Source of the DNA: Trichostrongylus colubriformis | Taxonomy: Eukaryota > Nematoda > Chromadorea > Rhabditida > Trichostrongylidae | DNA: 64,000 bases | Assembly: GCA_963978905.1 (NCBI GenBank) | Contig: OZ022256.1 | Coordinates: forward strand, 26,375,426-26,439,425 | Reading direction: 5' to 3' | Shown here: piece after piece, positions 1 to 10,430 of the stretch | How positions within the stretch are numbered: the first letter of the stretch is position 1 | Layout of the letters: each line of letters opens with the position of its first letter | Notes under the pieces: generated by a model | What the model saw: the letters and a program-made list of their open reading frames with translations, nothing else | The model's database searches: none | What the model was told of the DNA's origin: nothing | Made by a program: the position numbers and the translations under genes

Positions 1-859
1 TTCCAGGGGCGTTGGAAGCAAATCGAAGGGGTGTTATCCCGCTCGCCTTTACCCTTACCTTTGCTAGTGCTTTAACAGGTATATAACGGCTCAAAAAAAT
101 AACAGCTGCCAACAGAAGAGGCATCCTTTGCACTTATAATCGAGTTCGTGTTTCTAATTAATGGCGCTTCTTGAACGACACAAAACTTGAGTAATTTTAC
201 TACCAGATTCTGGGAAATAAATAAGAGTACCTTTCGGGGAATAACTACAGAAGAGATTTTGGTGAGTGAGAGGAGCATCTGATCAAATTGCACATGGGTG
301 ACATTCCTATGGTTTTCAGGAATAGCGACTGCGGGCAAAACTTACCCCAAATTCTTTTCCCTCCCAATCACTGCAAGAAAAGAAGGCAATGATAACCGAG
401 GGATCTAATGTGAGCAGTGCAGACGAAATTAGATCTGGTTAGGTTGTGCAAGGGAAAAAAAAACCAAATGCATTAGGTACTGTGTCTGTACGTGACATTT
501 TCGTTGAAGCACCGCTTCCAAAAAAGGTAAAAGAGCTCAAACAATTGAACGTCAACTTTCGGGCTGCCTTCTTGGGCCAAAATTGTTTTCTATTGTGACA
601 TCGTGCTGCATCACAACAGGAGAGAACCTCTGCTAATAACATTTAGGATGCCAAAAGAGTAGGGTGATTAGCGAAAGGTTTGCTCTGGCCACAAAACGCA
701 GTGACTAGCAGCCTTTATAGCATTTGCTACGAGTTTTCTTGAATATCCTCTTTTTGTATTTTTTCCCCCTTTGTTTTTACCTGAAAAAATAATGACGAAC
801 TAGCTGTCGCCATTTGTTGTTCTTATGTTTTGTGACTAGATGGCAGATTTTTTTGAATC
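1..859. other. Spacer with no recognised gene
   Basis: Only short open frames on either strand. No family signature, splice-bounded exon or repeat with a partner in this window was recognised. An A-run and T-rich tracts occur near 450-470 and 750-790. Confidence 0.5.
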
Positions 860-861
860 TA
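860..861. repeat. TA target-site duplication, paired with 1706-1707
   Basis: A TA dinucleotide directly abuts each terminal repeat of the mariner, as expected for Tc1/mariner insertion. Confidence 0.85.
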
Positions 862-1705
862 TTAGGTTGAACCATAATTTCTGTTACACCCTTGGGGAAA
901 ACTGTGGAAGCTTCGGGAGCATTTGGTAGTGGGGGGGGGTATATGAAGCGACTGAAAAGGGCTTCTGAATAGCACATTCATATTCTCTACGGCTTCAACT
1001 AGCAGTGAATTCACGGCAATTTCGCGAAAGGTGCGAAATTCACGAGCACCGCCTCGGTTCCTCAGCCTGCAAGGCCACTAACAAAATTAACCAGTCGATG
1101 GACCCTGGTACTGTCTCACATATAGCGGCAGCCCAATGGCTCAATCGCTCAAACTGAAACAGAAAAAATTTGAAAAAATTGCGTTGAGAAAAAAAATATT
1201 TTTTTGAAAATTTTCAAAAAAATAGGAAACTGCTACCATCCAACACGACAGCCAAGGCCGATCTCTACTGCAGGCAATTGGACACCGGAGCGGCAAAACT
1301 TACCGGAAAAATGGACCAAGACCTCTTCCTCCACGACAACCCTCACCCACATGTGGCAAAGTTGGCGTGTCAAAGGATCCAGGACCTTGGTTAAACGAAG
1401 CTCCCACGTCCACCGTGATCTCCGGGCATGGTCCCAACTGACTACCACCTATTCCTATCTCTGACCCACTTCCTCGACGGACAGCAGTTCAATGATGAGG
1501 ATGATCTCAAAATCGACCTCCAGACTTTCTTCGACCAGAAATCCCCAGACTTCTATAAGCAAGGCATCTGTCATCTCCTTATTCGCTGGCATTATATTGT
1601 TGATTATAATGGTACATATTTTGTTGACTGAAGTTAGACACAAATTAAGAAAAATAAATTTGAAATTTTTCGTCAAAGTGTAACAGAAATTATGGTTCAA
1701 CCTAA
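862..1705 (+). mobile_element. Mariner element, internally deleted, perfect 28-bp TIRs
   Basis: The ends are perfect 28-bp inverted repeats: TTAGGTTGAACCATAATTTC begins at 862 and its complement ends at 1705. A TA duplication flanks them (860-861 and 1706-1707). The element is 844 bp, whereas full mariners are about 1.3 kb. Translation on the plus strand shows a relic of the N-terminal helix-turn-helix region near 1090-1160, then a jump to the C-terminal half (ADLYCRQLD near 1257, HDNPHPHVAK near 1333, PTDYHLFLSL near 1432). The first catalytic Asp region is missing and frameshifts and stops break the rest, so it cannot encode an enzyme. The intact TIRs suggest it moved using transposase supplied elsewhere. 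The element at 38373-39214 has the same structure. Confidence 0.92.
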
Positions 1706-1963
1706 TATTATCCGGCTCAGGTATAATCCGGTTGATGGGCCGTCTCATACATATGTCTGTCGAATTGGGAATCAAATGGATTTGAGGGTGTGGGCTGCTT
1801 AATTTATCATCTTCGGCTGTTTCAGAGGTGTATATATGTACTAATAAAGATGATGTGGTTACTGTGAAGTATTGCTACACTACAAAACACGATACTATAC
1901 TACCGATTTATGAGAATTATGTCATAAAGAAATGACATGATATACAAATAGAATATGAGGAAA

Positions 1964-2609
1964 CTAATCATGAGAATAAATGATACAACTACTACTGACA
2001 AATAACTGACTCACGTGGGGACTAGTTGACCTGAATGTGACGAGGGAATTTCGAGGCGAAGTGAGAAGGATAACATGTCCGGTCCACCAGGCTAGAGAAG
2101 AAGCCCTTGTCGTAAATCTTCTTCTCGAGGCGACGCCATCTTCAGATGACTGACATAGGTAGATGTTAAGGAGACAACAACTCTTGACGACAACAGACAA
2201 CGGCGACTGACTTGACTTGGCAGGAAGCGGACAAATCGATACTTTTCCACACTCCACGTAGTTGAGACCGTTTACGGTAGGCGTTGAGCCATGATGTTTA
2301 AAGGACTGACCTAGCCCGAGCGCGGTTTCCTTCCGGCGCACACTATGTACCCAGAGAAGGTTGTACGCAAGTCGGCAACCTACTTGCCCCAAGAAAGTAG
2401 CCACTAATCTGCTTGCTTATCGCGTGGTATGCCTTCAAGTGATTATCGGGGGGCGCTTTCACCATGGCAATCAGAACTGCTTCCCGTTTAGTAGTCGTCA
2501 AAGCGTCGATTTTCACTACAGAAAAACGCAACAGTAAAAATTCGCATTGATTATCCACCAACCTATTAGTTCTCACTTTCAACACAGGAAGCTTGTACCT
2601 CTTCTCCAT
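1964..2609 (-). pseudogene. Unidentified coding-like repeat, possible retroelement tail
   Basis: Two long minus-strand frames overlap: 146 codons (1964-2404) and 88 codons (2343-2609), in different frames, as in a frameshifted gene. I do not recognise a catalytic motif. On the minus strand the block at about 2105-2150 reads CTGAAGATGGCGTCGCCTCG followed by a purine-rich run. It resembles the CTGAAGA...GAAA tail module that follows Penelope-like elements, and a looser version occurs after the Penelope remnant near 30670. The Penelope link is inference. An unrelated dispersed repeat is equally possible. Confidence 0.3.
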
Positions 2610-2964
2610 ATGGAACTCATAATGGCAAAAGTCCTAATATCTGACATCATGTTTCCGTGAGGTCATTCCAAATGGAGTTATAAGATCAAAGGCTGTGAGA
2701 GCTATAAGATCAAGATCTGCCTGCGACCTTGTGATAGTCTGCTGCTTTTCGCCATGTGGCATAGGTTATTCAGACAATTTTTCATGTTAATAATGCTCAT
2801 GTAAATGTAATGTAAGTAAATGTAATTGTTCATGTAATTTATGTAAATGTATAATAATTTGTATCCAACGTACAAGCCTGTTCCGCTATATTAATGACTG
2901 GGTGATGCTGCCGTGGCATAACGTTAACGTACGTTTGTGGCCTCAATCAATCCGTTCTTTGGGA

Positions 2965-3079
2965 TACGCTGCGCACTCTAGTCCCATTCAGGGCAAGAGA
3001 ATGGCCCATACAGCGGATTGCGGGTGACAGCCGATGTACAAGTCCCACACGAGGATACCAATTCACCGACCTCAGAGCG
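2965..3079 (+). repeat. Dispersed repeat family A, partial copy
   Basis: Starts with GCGCACTCTAGTCCCATTCA and contains AGCCGATGTACAAGTC. Related copies lie at 18083-18365, 20625-20850 (reverse), 24509-24770 and, partially, 26127-26245. It runs directly into the RTE fragment. Confidence 0.5.
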
Positions 3080-3394
3080 ATGGAAGACATGGTCGACTTG
3101 GGCATGCGCAGTAGCCATGTGATCCCGTACCGTGAGAGAAAGAGTGCGTACAAAATACGCGAAGCTCGGCTTCGGTGGTATGGCTACGTCCTGCAAGCCA
3201 GTGAAAACGTAGTTCGAGAGGGCAACCCAAGCAACGCTGACATTACGTGCAGACAGTGGACTAGCTGGCATAACCCCCGGCACAAGCATCCAATCAAAAC
3301 TAATGGCGTCAACGAACCGGGAAAGCGGACCCCTCTATCATGTGGTACAAACACTAAAGGAGAAGAATATCAAGTTGAGAGTAGATTAGAATAA
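3080..3394 (+). pseudogene. RTE-type LINE, C-terminal fragment of the polyprotein
   Basis: The frame contains KIREARLRWYGYVLQASE (about 3148-3204), the conserved segment downstream of the reverse transcriptase in nematode RTE elements (typically LRE-RLRWYGHVLR). Downstream, the family's GKR-x-x-G-R-P region is degraded, and a frame change near 3320 is needed to recover a VQTLKEKNIKL tail resembling the usual DTLxxDLK. No endonuclease or RT core is present, so this is a 5-prime-truncated dead copy, the usual outcome of LINE insertion. Confidence 0.6.
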
Positions 3395-3689
3395 AGACTT
3401 CCATACCTGAGAAATGATTCAACTAGTTGAAGTCAAATGCCACATCCATTTCTCAGTTTTGCATCCGTACAGAAGTCTATTCGTTCTCAAAACACTTTTG
3501 GAGAAAACTGCTACAAAAAATACGATAAGGGGATAGGCATAGTCACCGCGAGCCCTGGCGGCCCGACTGGCAAGATCTCCCGATTAGCACCCGGGAAACC
3601 TGAGGAAGCCACTATATTCTGCGGTAGTGCGTGCCAGCCGCCGGAAGGGCGTTGATGCTTTTACAGGTAGTAAGGCAGAGTGGCACGGG
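3395..3689. other. Spacer with no recognised gene
   Basis: Short frames only. Nothing supported by motif, splice signals or a repeat partner. Confidence 0.4.
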
Positions 3690-3880
3690 CGGAGATGCTG
3701 ACGACTTGTCCATGCTGTGCCGCTGGGGTGTGTGGTGATTGGTGGAACGTTCGCTTCGCGGCATCGCACTCACGGCACCGCCAGTACGACTTGCCACAGT
3801 TCTTTGGAATTTCACGCAGGATGCAAGGAGCTGGTACAGTAAGGGACCACTGGAGATTGCAGGTTGGAAGCTGTGGTTGC
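3690..3880 (+). repeat. Dispersed repeat family B copy
   Basis: Contains GCTGGTACAGTAAGGGACCA followed by a block ending in GATTGCAGGTT. Related blocks (GGTACCGTGAGGGACCTTCG and a reverse copy) occur at 18905-19065 and 19360-19475. No coding capacity recognised. Confidence 0.5.
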
Positions 3881-3899
3881 TGCTGTTTCAAGAGATAAG

Positions 3900-5450
3900 A
3901 CAATAAACAACTCCCACTTCTCCGCCGCTCGCCGCGAGTGGCCGAGCGAAAATTCGACTAATGGCCACACTCCGTGCCGCTGGCACGGCAAAGTTTAAGG
4001 GCTGCTTAAGACTGTGGTGTTGCTCATACTACGAAAGGAAGTTAGAGTCCCCAGTGAATTTTTGACTGTGGACCCAGTCGTTGTCAAAATGTTCGGTCAT
4101 ACACAATATTTGAAAACAGTATTCTAGAAAATTAAAAAATAAATAAAATTCAAGGTTTTTTGGAAAGGGATTCTCGGCACAGGAAGAGGATGATAATACT
4201 TAATCATCGGGGGGATTGCACTGTCCGACGACGTGTCGCTACTCGAGACGCCACGCTGAAGGGTAACTGAATATTCGTGACATTTGCAATGTGTTCCGAG
4301 AAATTTAAGTGCAAAAGGGCGAGCCTCACTGCCAGTGCAGCTTGTCCGACAGTGGACTCCGAGCAAACCTCATTCAGGCTTCTAGTAGCCTTTGCGTTAG
4401 TTTTTTTTTGCCATAATAAGTGCTGAGCGTGTCCCGCCCCCGAGTTGTGTAACCATCTAAAGCAAGACAGCGCGAAGGATAATTTGGGTGTTCATGAACG
4501 CGAAGTACAGTTACTACGGCATGACTCACCACTGTTGCCATAGCTTCTCCTCAATGGCTGTGCACCTCAGAGATCCACGTAGTAGCTACGATGGATTCAT
4601 AAGCGATTGGGTGCATCTAGAAAATTTTCCACGATCCTCTGCATCAGTAAATTAGATCATGCGTTGAATTGGGAAAATCGACGCAGAACGTCACTTGACT
4701 GTGTATATCCCTACACACGTGAATACATTGTGCTTACATTCGACGTATCGTACGGGATACATCACAATAAACCGCTCGGCAGCTATGGAGCGTATAATCA
4801 GCGTCGTATCTCATATAGGTATTACTGCATTTCGGAGCGCTTGATTGGGCTTGGCTTACAAACATGGGTGCGTGGCGAGAGTGAGAGGTGGCAAGAGTGA
4901 GAGTGTGTGGCGGGATGAGAGATTCTGTCACCCAAGCCCTATGAGGCGCTTCCAAATGGACTGTTCATTTCACCTAAAGATCACCAAAAATCGATGGCAG
5001 GTATTACGATCGTGTTATTATGGGCTACGTGAGTCCATAACTTCGTACTGAAATCACGCCACAGAGAGAGTTTGTCTTTTAGTTTTCCAAGGTGTACCCA
5101 GCACACTTTTTTTTGAAGCGTTGAAGTGTCACATTACGGTAAGTAGACACTGTGTGCCGGTACAGACGTTGTATCCGCACTTACTGTGGCGTACCAGTGA
5201 CAATGTCAGATCCACACCAAGGAACATGAACGTCTGTCACCAGTGTTCCGTGTTTTTTAAATAAAGTGCCGAGTGGTCTGAAGTGCAAGAGCTGCACTTT
5301 CGTCTTGTGAACACCTATGCCAGTACCATTTGCAAAGGAAAAATAATCATATGACAGCTGAGGGCCCGTTGTGAAGAAAAACATGCTAATATGGAGCTTG
5401 ATATGAAGCATGCATGCAAAATAAAGTCTTTGAGGAAAACTTTTACTAAA
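3900..5450. other. Spacer with no recognised gene
   Basis: ORFs of 73-114 codons occur on both strands but lack family motifs and consistent splice boundaries. I see no feature to support here. Confidence 0.4.
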
Positions 5451-5454
5451 ATAT

Positions 5455-5525
5455 TGATGTACCAGTTGGCTGGCGCACACTACTGTGCGCGAAACCACAT
5501 GCATCATCGAAATTGCTTTTTTCAT
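5455..5525 (+). repeat. Dispersed repeat family C copy
   Basis: Core CCAGTTGGCTGGCGCACACT followed by an ATCGAAATTGC-like block. The core recurs at 8103-8190 and, diverged, at 58838-58920, all in the same orientation. Confidence 0.6.
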
Positions 5526-5589
5526 TAGGACAGAGTATTTCAGTGTACGATTCGCTCACCGTGAGAGTAGCTTCCCTTGGTGCATGAGT

Positions 5590-6215
5590 GCTCCTTACTT
5601 CTTATCCCATACCCTAACCAATCCAAACTTGCTCCTGTCTCCACAGGTTGTTTTCATGTAGCGTTCAAGCTCTGCCCAGCACCACAAATGCTCCGCCCTC
5701 TATGCCCAGGATTCTTTCGTGACCTTTAAAAACTCATCGCCGGTGAATCCGTTTACTACATGGGTTACATTGAAACCCAACTTACAGTTTTTGGTTTGAA
5801 AACGGGACATTCTGGTGCACGCCCCGCCTGCCGTGGGCGGAACGTGTCTTTGTCCATGTGTGCTCTTTCCCTCTTATCCCATGCCCTACCCATACCACGC
5901 TTGTTCTCATCTCCAAAGGTCGTTTTTATGTAATGTCCAGCTCCGCCCACTATTACTAATGCCCCGCCCATTGTGCTCACGCGTCTTTCATGACTTTGAA
6001 AAACTTGTTCCTAACCTTAATCCATCTTCCCCTCACGTTTGGGGCACATTCAGACCCAATTTACAGTTTTTGTTCTGAAAGCGGAACATTCTAGGCCACG
6101 CCCCGTGGGCGGAGCTTAACTTGGTCCATGTGTGGTCTTTACTTCCTATCCATGCGCTACCCACACCACACTTAGTCCCATCTGCACAGGTCGTTTTTCA
6201 TATAATACCTAATTT
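5590..6215 (+). repeat. Tandem ~270-bp repeat, about 2.3 units
   Basis: Each unit starts with CTTATCCCATRCCCTA-like sequence (near 5600, 5872 and, diverged, 6147) and runs through CCACAGGTYGTTTTYATGTA, GCTCCGCCCA-type blocks, CCTAACCTTAATCC and TTACAGTTTTTGKTYTGAAA. Single diverged units occur at 9350-9580 and 60600-60830. The array runs into a GGAC-rich tail (6215-6270) that also follows the unit at 60830. A 75-codon minus ORF and an 87-codon plus ORF over the array are by-products of the repeat. Confidence 0.75.
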
Positions 6216-6217
6216 CG

Positions 6218-6268
6218 TGGCAGACGGACTCACAAAGGGACGGACAGACAGTCGAAGCGGTTTATATA
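6218..6268 (+). repeat. GGAC-rich tail module, copy 1
   Basis: TAATACCTAATTTCGTGGCA, then GGACGGACAGACAG and CGAAGCGGTTTATATATA. The same ordered module recurs in direct orientation at 7469-7556 and, diverged, at 60840-60915. It looks like the terminal module of an unidentified element. Confidence 0.55.
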
Positions 6269-7468
6269 TATTGGGTTAAGGAATAAGTCCTTGCGGTTTT
6301 TTAACCCGTTTTTCACATTGTTTCCTTCATCTTTCGGAAGAGCTTATATATGATTCCGATAGAGATTTTTTCTGCTCTACAGAACGATACTATCTGTTTT
6401 TCGATTCCTTCGACGACCGGATATTCATGAGGTTTGCAAATGAAGAAAGCTGAAGGCGAGTAATTGGCACTTGCGCATCTCATCTTTCTCGTCTGCTGTC
6501 GAGATCAAAAAATGCATGTGTACATGTTTTCGATAGAACCTTTTCCGCTCTACAGAACGGTACTACTTTTTGTTCAATTCGCTCAACTTTTTGCTGTTTT
6601 TAAGACTCACATATGCAGTACTAGCGAAAATGTGCACTTTCGTTATCTTCTCTTTCTCGCCTACCATCGAGATTGGAGTAAATGTGCATATATGCATTCG
6701 ATAGAGCTTTTTTTGCTCTACAAGATGATACCACTCTTCTTTTGTATTCCGTCATATTGTAGCATGTAGGGATAACACCATTTGTCGAAAATGTTCGATT
6801 TCGTCGACTTTTGAATGCTCTAAAAAATAGCAAAGTTAATCCGAACAAAAACCGTTAACACTATCTTGTAGAACGAAAAGAGCTCCATCGAATGATACAA
6901 AACACTCAGCCAAAAATTATTTTTATCGCGCAATTTTGATTTGAAGGACAGGTGGAAACTTATTCCTACATGCTAAAATATGGGAAGATACAAAAAAGAG
7001 TGGTATCATCTTGTAGAGCGGAAAAAAGCTCTATCGAATGCATAAATGCACATCCTTTCCAGTATCGATGGTAGGCGAGGAAGACAGGATAATCAAAGTG
7101 CACTCTATAGCTATGTACTGCATTTGTGAGTCTTAAAAACGCAAAAGGTTGAGCGATTTGAATAAGAAGTAGTACCGTACTGTAGAGCTGAAAAAGCTCT
7201 ATCGAAATCATATACACATGCATTTTTTGGTCTCGATGGTAGTCTAGGAAGATGAGGTGTCGAGAGTGCCAGATTCTGCCTTCAGCTCATTTCATTTCCA
7301 AACCTCATAAATATTAGGTAGTCGAAGGAATCGAAAAACAGATAGAAGCATTATATAGAGCAAGAAACAAGCTCTACCGATAACATGTATGAGCTTTGTG
7401 GAAAGGTGAAGGAAACAATGTGAAAATCGGGGATAAAAAACCTCGGGGACTTATTCTCCAATCCAATA
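6269..7468. repeat. 1.2-kb palindromic (foldback) element with seven mini-hairpins
   Basis: The left arm (6269-6775) and right arm (6958-7468) are imperfect inverted repeats of about 505 bp around a 182-bp centre. Matching blocks include GGAATAAGTCC/GGACTTATTCTC at the outer edge and AGCATGTAGG/CCTACATGCT at the inner edge. A short hairpin, GATAGAGCTTTTTCTGCTCTAC and variants, recurs near 6356, 6531 and 6699 (one strand) and 6866, 7013, 7182 and 7354 (other strand), spaced about 140-175 bp apart. ORFs of 75-101 codons here are frame openings of the repeat. The element lies between two direct copies of the GGAC-rich tail module. Confidence 0.8.
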
Positions 7469-7556
7469 ATACCTAATTTTGTGACAGACGGTCGTACAAA
7501 CGGACGGACGGACGGACAAAGAGACGGACGGACAGACGAAGCGTTTTATGTATAGT
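7469..7556 (+). repeat. GGAC-rich tail module, copy 2
   Basis: TAATACCTAATTTTGTGACA, then a (GGAC)n run with interruptions, ending in GACGAAGCGTTTTATGTATA. Same module and orientation as 6218-6268, so the palindrome is bracketed by direct repeats. Confidence 0.6.
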
Positions 7557-8102
7557 AGAGATCGATGCTATCCAAATCCAGCTCATCCTGTTCATATGCC
7601 TAGCTATAAGGAGCGTTTGGAATGCTTCGGACTAAAATCTCCACTCTACTGGAGGATCTCTAATGATGTCGTATTTTGTTTCAAGCTACTAAAGGGAGAA
7701 TTGAGTCTTAAGCCTAGCAAATACTGGGGGTTTAGGCCTTGCAGAGAACGCACACCAAAGCTTTCTCTGCAATGTCCTGTACTGGCGAGACAGAATAATA
7801 GTATCTTCAAGAACAGATTGAGGAAAGTTGACTTGTTAGCCATTCTTGACATTCAGGACTTCTGGAACTACTCAAAGAATGAAATTTATTATTAACAGTA
7901 GCTCAAGATGGTCTGCATATTACAGTAACTCTACGTCACTTGACTGGTGAAGGAGGAATCGCGATATATTTTGACAAGTTCTTTATATACATTTTTCCTA
8001 TTTTTCCTTACATGATACTTTTCTTGTTTGTTTCTTGACTTTCAATTGCGCTGTTGTAATCGGAGTGTTGGTCTAAAGTCACCACTACCGTAGGGAATTA
8101 TT
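7557..8102. other. Spacer, unassigned 115-codon ORF (7548-7895, plus)
   Basis: The ORF begins inside the GGAC tail module and has no recognised motif. It is probably fortuitous. The rest is AT-rich. Confidence 0.3.
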
Positions 8103-8190
8103 CAGTGTACCAGTTGGCTGGCGCACACTACCGTGCGCGTAACACCATGGACGTTAGAAGGTTGATCGAAATCGTTTTTTCCCTTTGAAA
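8103..8190 (+). repeat. Dispersed repeat family C copy
   Basis: Shares CCAGTTGGCTGGCGCACACT with 5455-5525, followed by GATCGAAATCGTTTTTTCCC. Confidence 0.6.
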
Positions 8191-8318
8191 TGAAATTAGC
8201 CATAATCACATTACATCGGAAAGAAAACATCCCTGTTTAATCATATCTTAGCCATTTTTCCTGAGGCATTTTTGATTTTTCTGACCTCTGAGAGATCTGC
8301 ATTCAAAGTAACTGATCT

Positions 8319-8705
8319 ATGGTCATACAAATATCGAAGCTACATCAGGAACGCTCTATAGTGGAGATATTTTTTCTGTTCTGTGCACTGCCTAGTCACC
8401 GCAGAACGAAGTACTGGTTAAGGCACCTCTGGAGCATATCTCACTCTATACACGAATCTAATTCTTTTACGAATAGGAATGACATAAGTTTCCGATACTT
8501 CAAAAGGCCTCTCAGCTATTGTAACGACTTACCTCTTTTTTCTATTTCGAACCGAGTCCCTACTGTCACTAAAAACCGTCCACCTTTCAATGTCTGTTCT
8601 CATCTATTGCAAAATCCACAGCTTCGTAACCCTCGTGAACGACGAACAGATGATGGTCCAGTACCACCCACAAAGGAACCGATAAGTTTGATCAACACGG
8701 ATTGA
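8319..8705 (+). other. Unassigned 128-codon ORF
   Basis: This is one of the longer open frames outside known elements. It is rich in Ser, Arg and Asn and ends in a proline-containing tail. There is no signal peptide, membrane segment or family motif I can name, and no convincing splice signal adjoins it. An ORF of this size can arise by chance in 64 kb, so coding status is doubtful. Confidence 0.15.
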
Positions 8706-8939
8706 TGTGGCATCCATGAGAATTATCGCTCTGCATTTTTGTTCGCCTACTGGTATGGTTGACCGGTCTGAAAACGGAACATTTAAGGCGACAGCATTAG
8801 GGATAGTGTGGTAATGAAGAAATCCTTACAAGAAGTCACTCACATGGTAATACTGGGTCTAAGAAGGCCAACCTTGGCGAAATCCCGGTGAAAAAGCGCC
8901 CCTACAAGCTGTAGAAACCTTGCAAAACGCCGCAATCAT

Positions 8940-9325
8940 GCAGCGGTTCCGCCTCTTGGACACAGCGGTTCCGCCTCCGATGACGTAGTTCCCGATTGAC
9001 TGGGATGGAAGCGGCCAAGGAGATGCGGCAGGATCGAAGGTTTCGCGGCGCGTTTTAGCTTGAGGTTCACTTCAAAAAGTAGATGCTCTCGTATTTCCAA
9101 ACATTCCGTTATGTTTACTTGGCAACATGCCAATGGAAAGCTAGATCAGGCTACCTCCTCTTGACGGACAGGTCGTCCGCGTCGAGAATTAACAATAGAA
9201 AGGGAGTCCTATTTCTCGGGTTTTGGGCCATTTCCATCCGTTTTTTCTCCACTATCCTGTAACTAGGCATCTCGACTTTCACATTCACTGCTTCTTTTAC
9301 TTTTCGTCCGATTTCCCCTAATGCT
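8940..9325 (-). repeat. MITE family D, truncated reverse copy
   Basis: On the minus strand it contains GGATGGAAATGGCCCAAAAC, CGAGAAATAGGACTCC, a GACGCGGACGACCTGTCCG block and a GCCGCCTC-like G+C-rich end. The order matches 24905-25427 and 59792-60263. The outer inverted repeat is lost on the 3-prime side of the element. Confidence 0.6.
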
Positions 9326-9349
9326 CCCTTTAACTTGTTTGGTCTTTAT

Positions 9350-9580
9350 TCCTTGTCTCATGCCCTACCCTATCATACTTCTCCCCATCTCCACAGGTCG
9401 TTTTTCATGTAACGTCCTAGCTCCGCCCACCACCACAAATGCTCCACCCACTGTACCCGAGCCTCTTTCATGACTTTCACTAACTTATCCCTAACCTCAA
9501 TCCATCTTTCCCCCCACGTTTAAGGCACATTCAAACCCATTTAACAATTTTCGGTCTGAAAACGTGCGAGGTGGGGATTA
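9350..9580 (+). repeat. Single diverged unit of the ~270-bp repeat
   Basis: Ordered matches to the 5590-6215 array: CTCATGCCCTACCC, CCACAGGTCGTTTTTCATGT, GCTCCGCCCACCACC, CTAACCTCAATCCATCTTTC and CAATTTTCGGTCTGAAAACG. Confidence 0.65.
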
Positions 9581-9589
9581 CCGTATTAG

Positions 9590-10336
9590 GTCGACTTTGT
9601 AGTTAGTGAATCATTTCTAACGCAATGTGAACTCTTCGTGGAAAAAAGGTACTAGCTGTTCCACCCATCGCAGGGGCTCTTCAGTCTTCTCCCAACCCTC
9701 TTTGCGTCCATAGCAGCAAAATGACTTCAAGGCTCATTTATCAGAAAATGTTGCGACTAAAAGTGAAACTTTGTTGCGAGTAAATTTGAACAAATTAGCA
9801 GATAGCCATAAATTTTTTCAAACACATGCTAAACAGGACAAATAGAAATTAGCGGAAGGACCAATCGATAGCTCATGACATATTTTCAAAGAGAAGGAAA
9901 GCAAAGAGATCCAACAAGCAGCTGATTTGTTAGATGAGCAACGAACAACCCGTGATCCACTTGTTGGGCTGCCCTATCCACATTCATGGACCACTCGGTG
10001 ACGACACAAATTGCTATTCAGGTGTGCTTTCTGCAAGAAGTCCACTACGACCTGAATGGGATAGATGCGTGGCGCATCTCAAAGTGGAAGTGACCCAGGT
10101 CTTGCCTGAAGTGCTGACGTGATATGTGCCTGTGGTGGCGGATATATTAATACACTCGTAAGTCTGGCGAGGAATTCTGGGGTAAGGTGACTGAATCTTT
10201 GTGCTGGAAGCGATTTCGTGTTGCAGAAGTGGTTCGCTTACGCTGCAGTCCCCTAAACTGACACGAAAATTCACATCCTCCTGCCGCTGCATGAAAAAGA
10301 ATGCTATCATTATGGCGTGGGGTAAGAATTAAGCTA
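9590..10336. other. Spacer with no recognised gene
   Basis: Open frames of 62-98 codons overlap on opposite strands near 9934-10310. No motif or splice-bounded exon could be supported. Confidence 0.4.
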
Positions 10337-10430
10337 TCACAGTGGACCTACTTACTTTAACAATTCCACTCGCAGGGAGATGTGGTTAAGCCGGGGACAA
10401 GCATCAAAACCTCAGTGAAATGCTCCTCTG
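10337..10430 (+). repeat. Direct repeat E, copy 1 of 2
   Basis: Shares CAATTCCACTCGCAGG, TGTGGTTA and GACAAGCATCAAAACC in order with 11936-12030. Confidence 0.65.

Noticed and set aside
5815..6078. 87-codon plus ORF and 71-codon minus ORF
   Set aside because: They fall within the ~270-bp tandem repeat and are not conserved between its units.
6464..7223. ORFs of 75-101 codons on both strands
   Set aside because: Mirror-image frames of the palindromic repeat, not independent genes.
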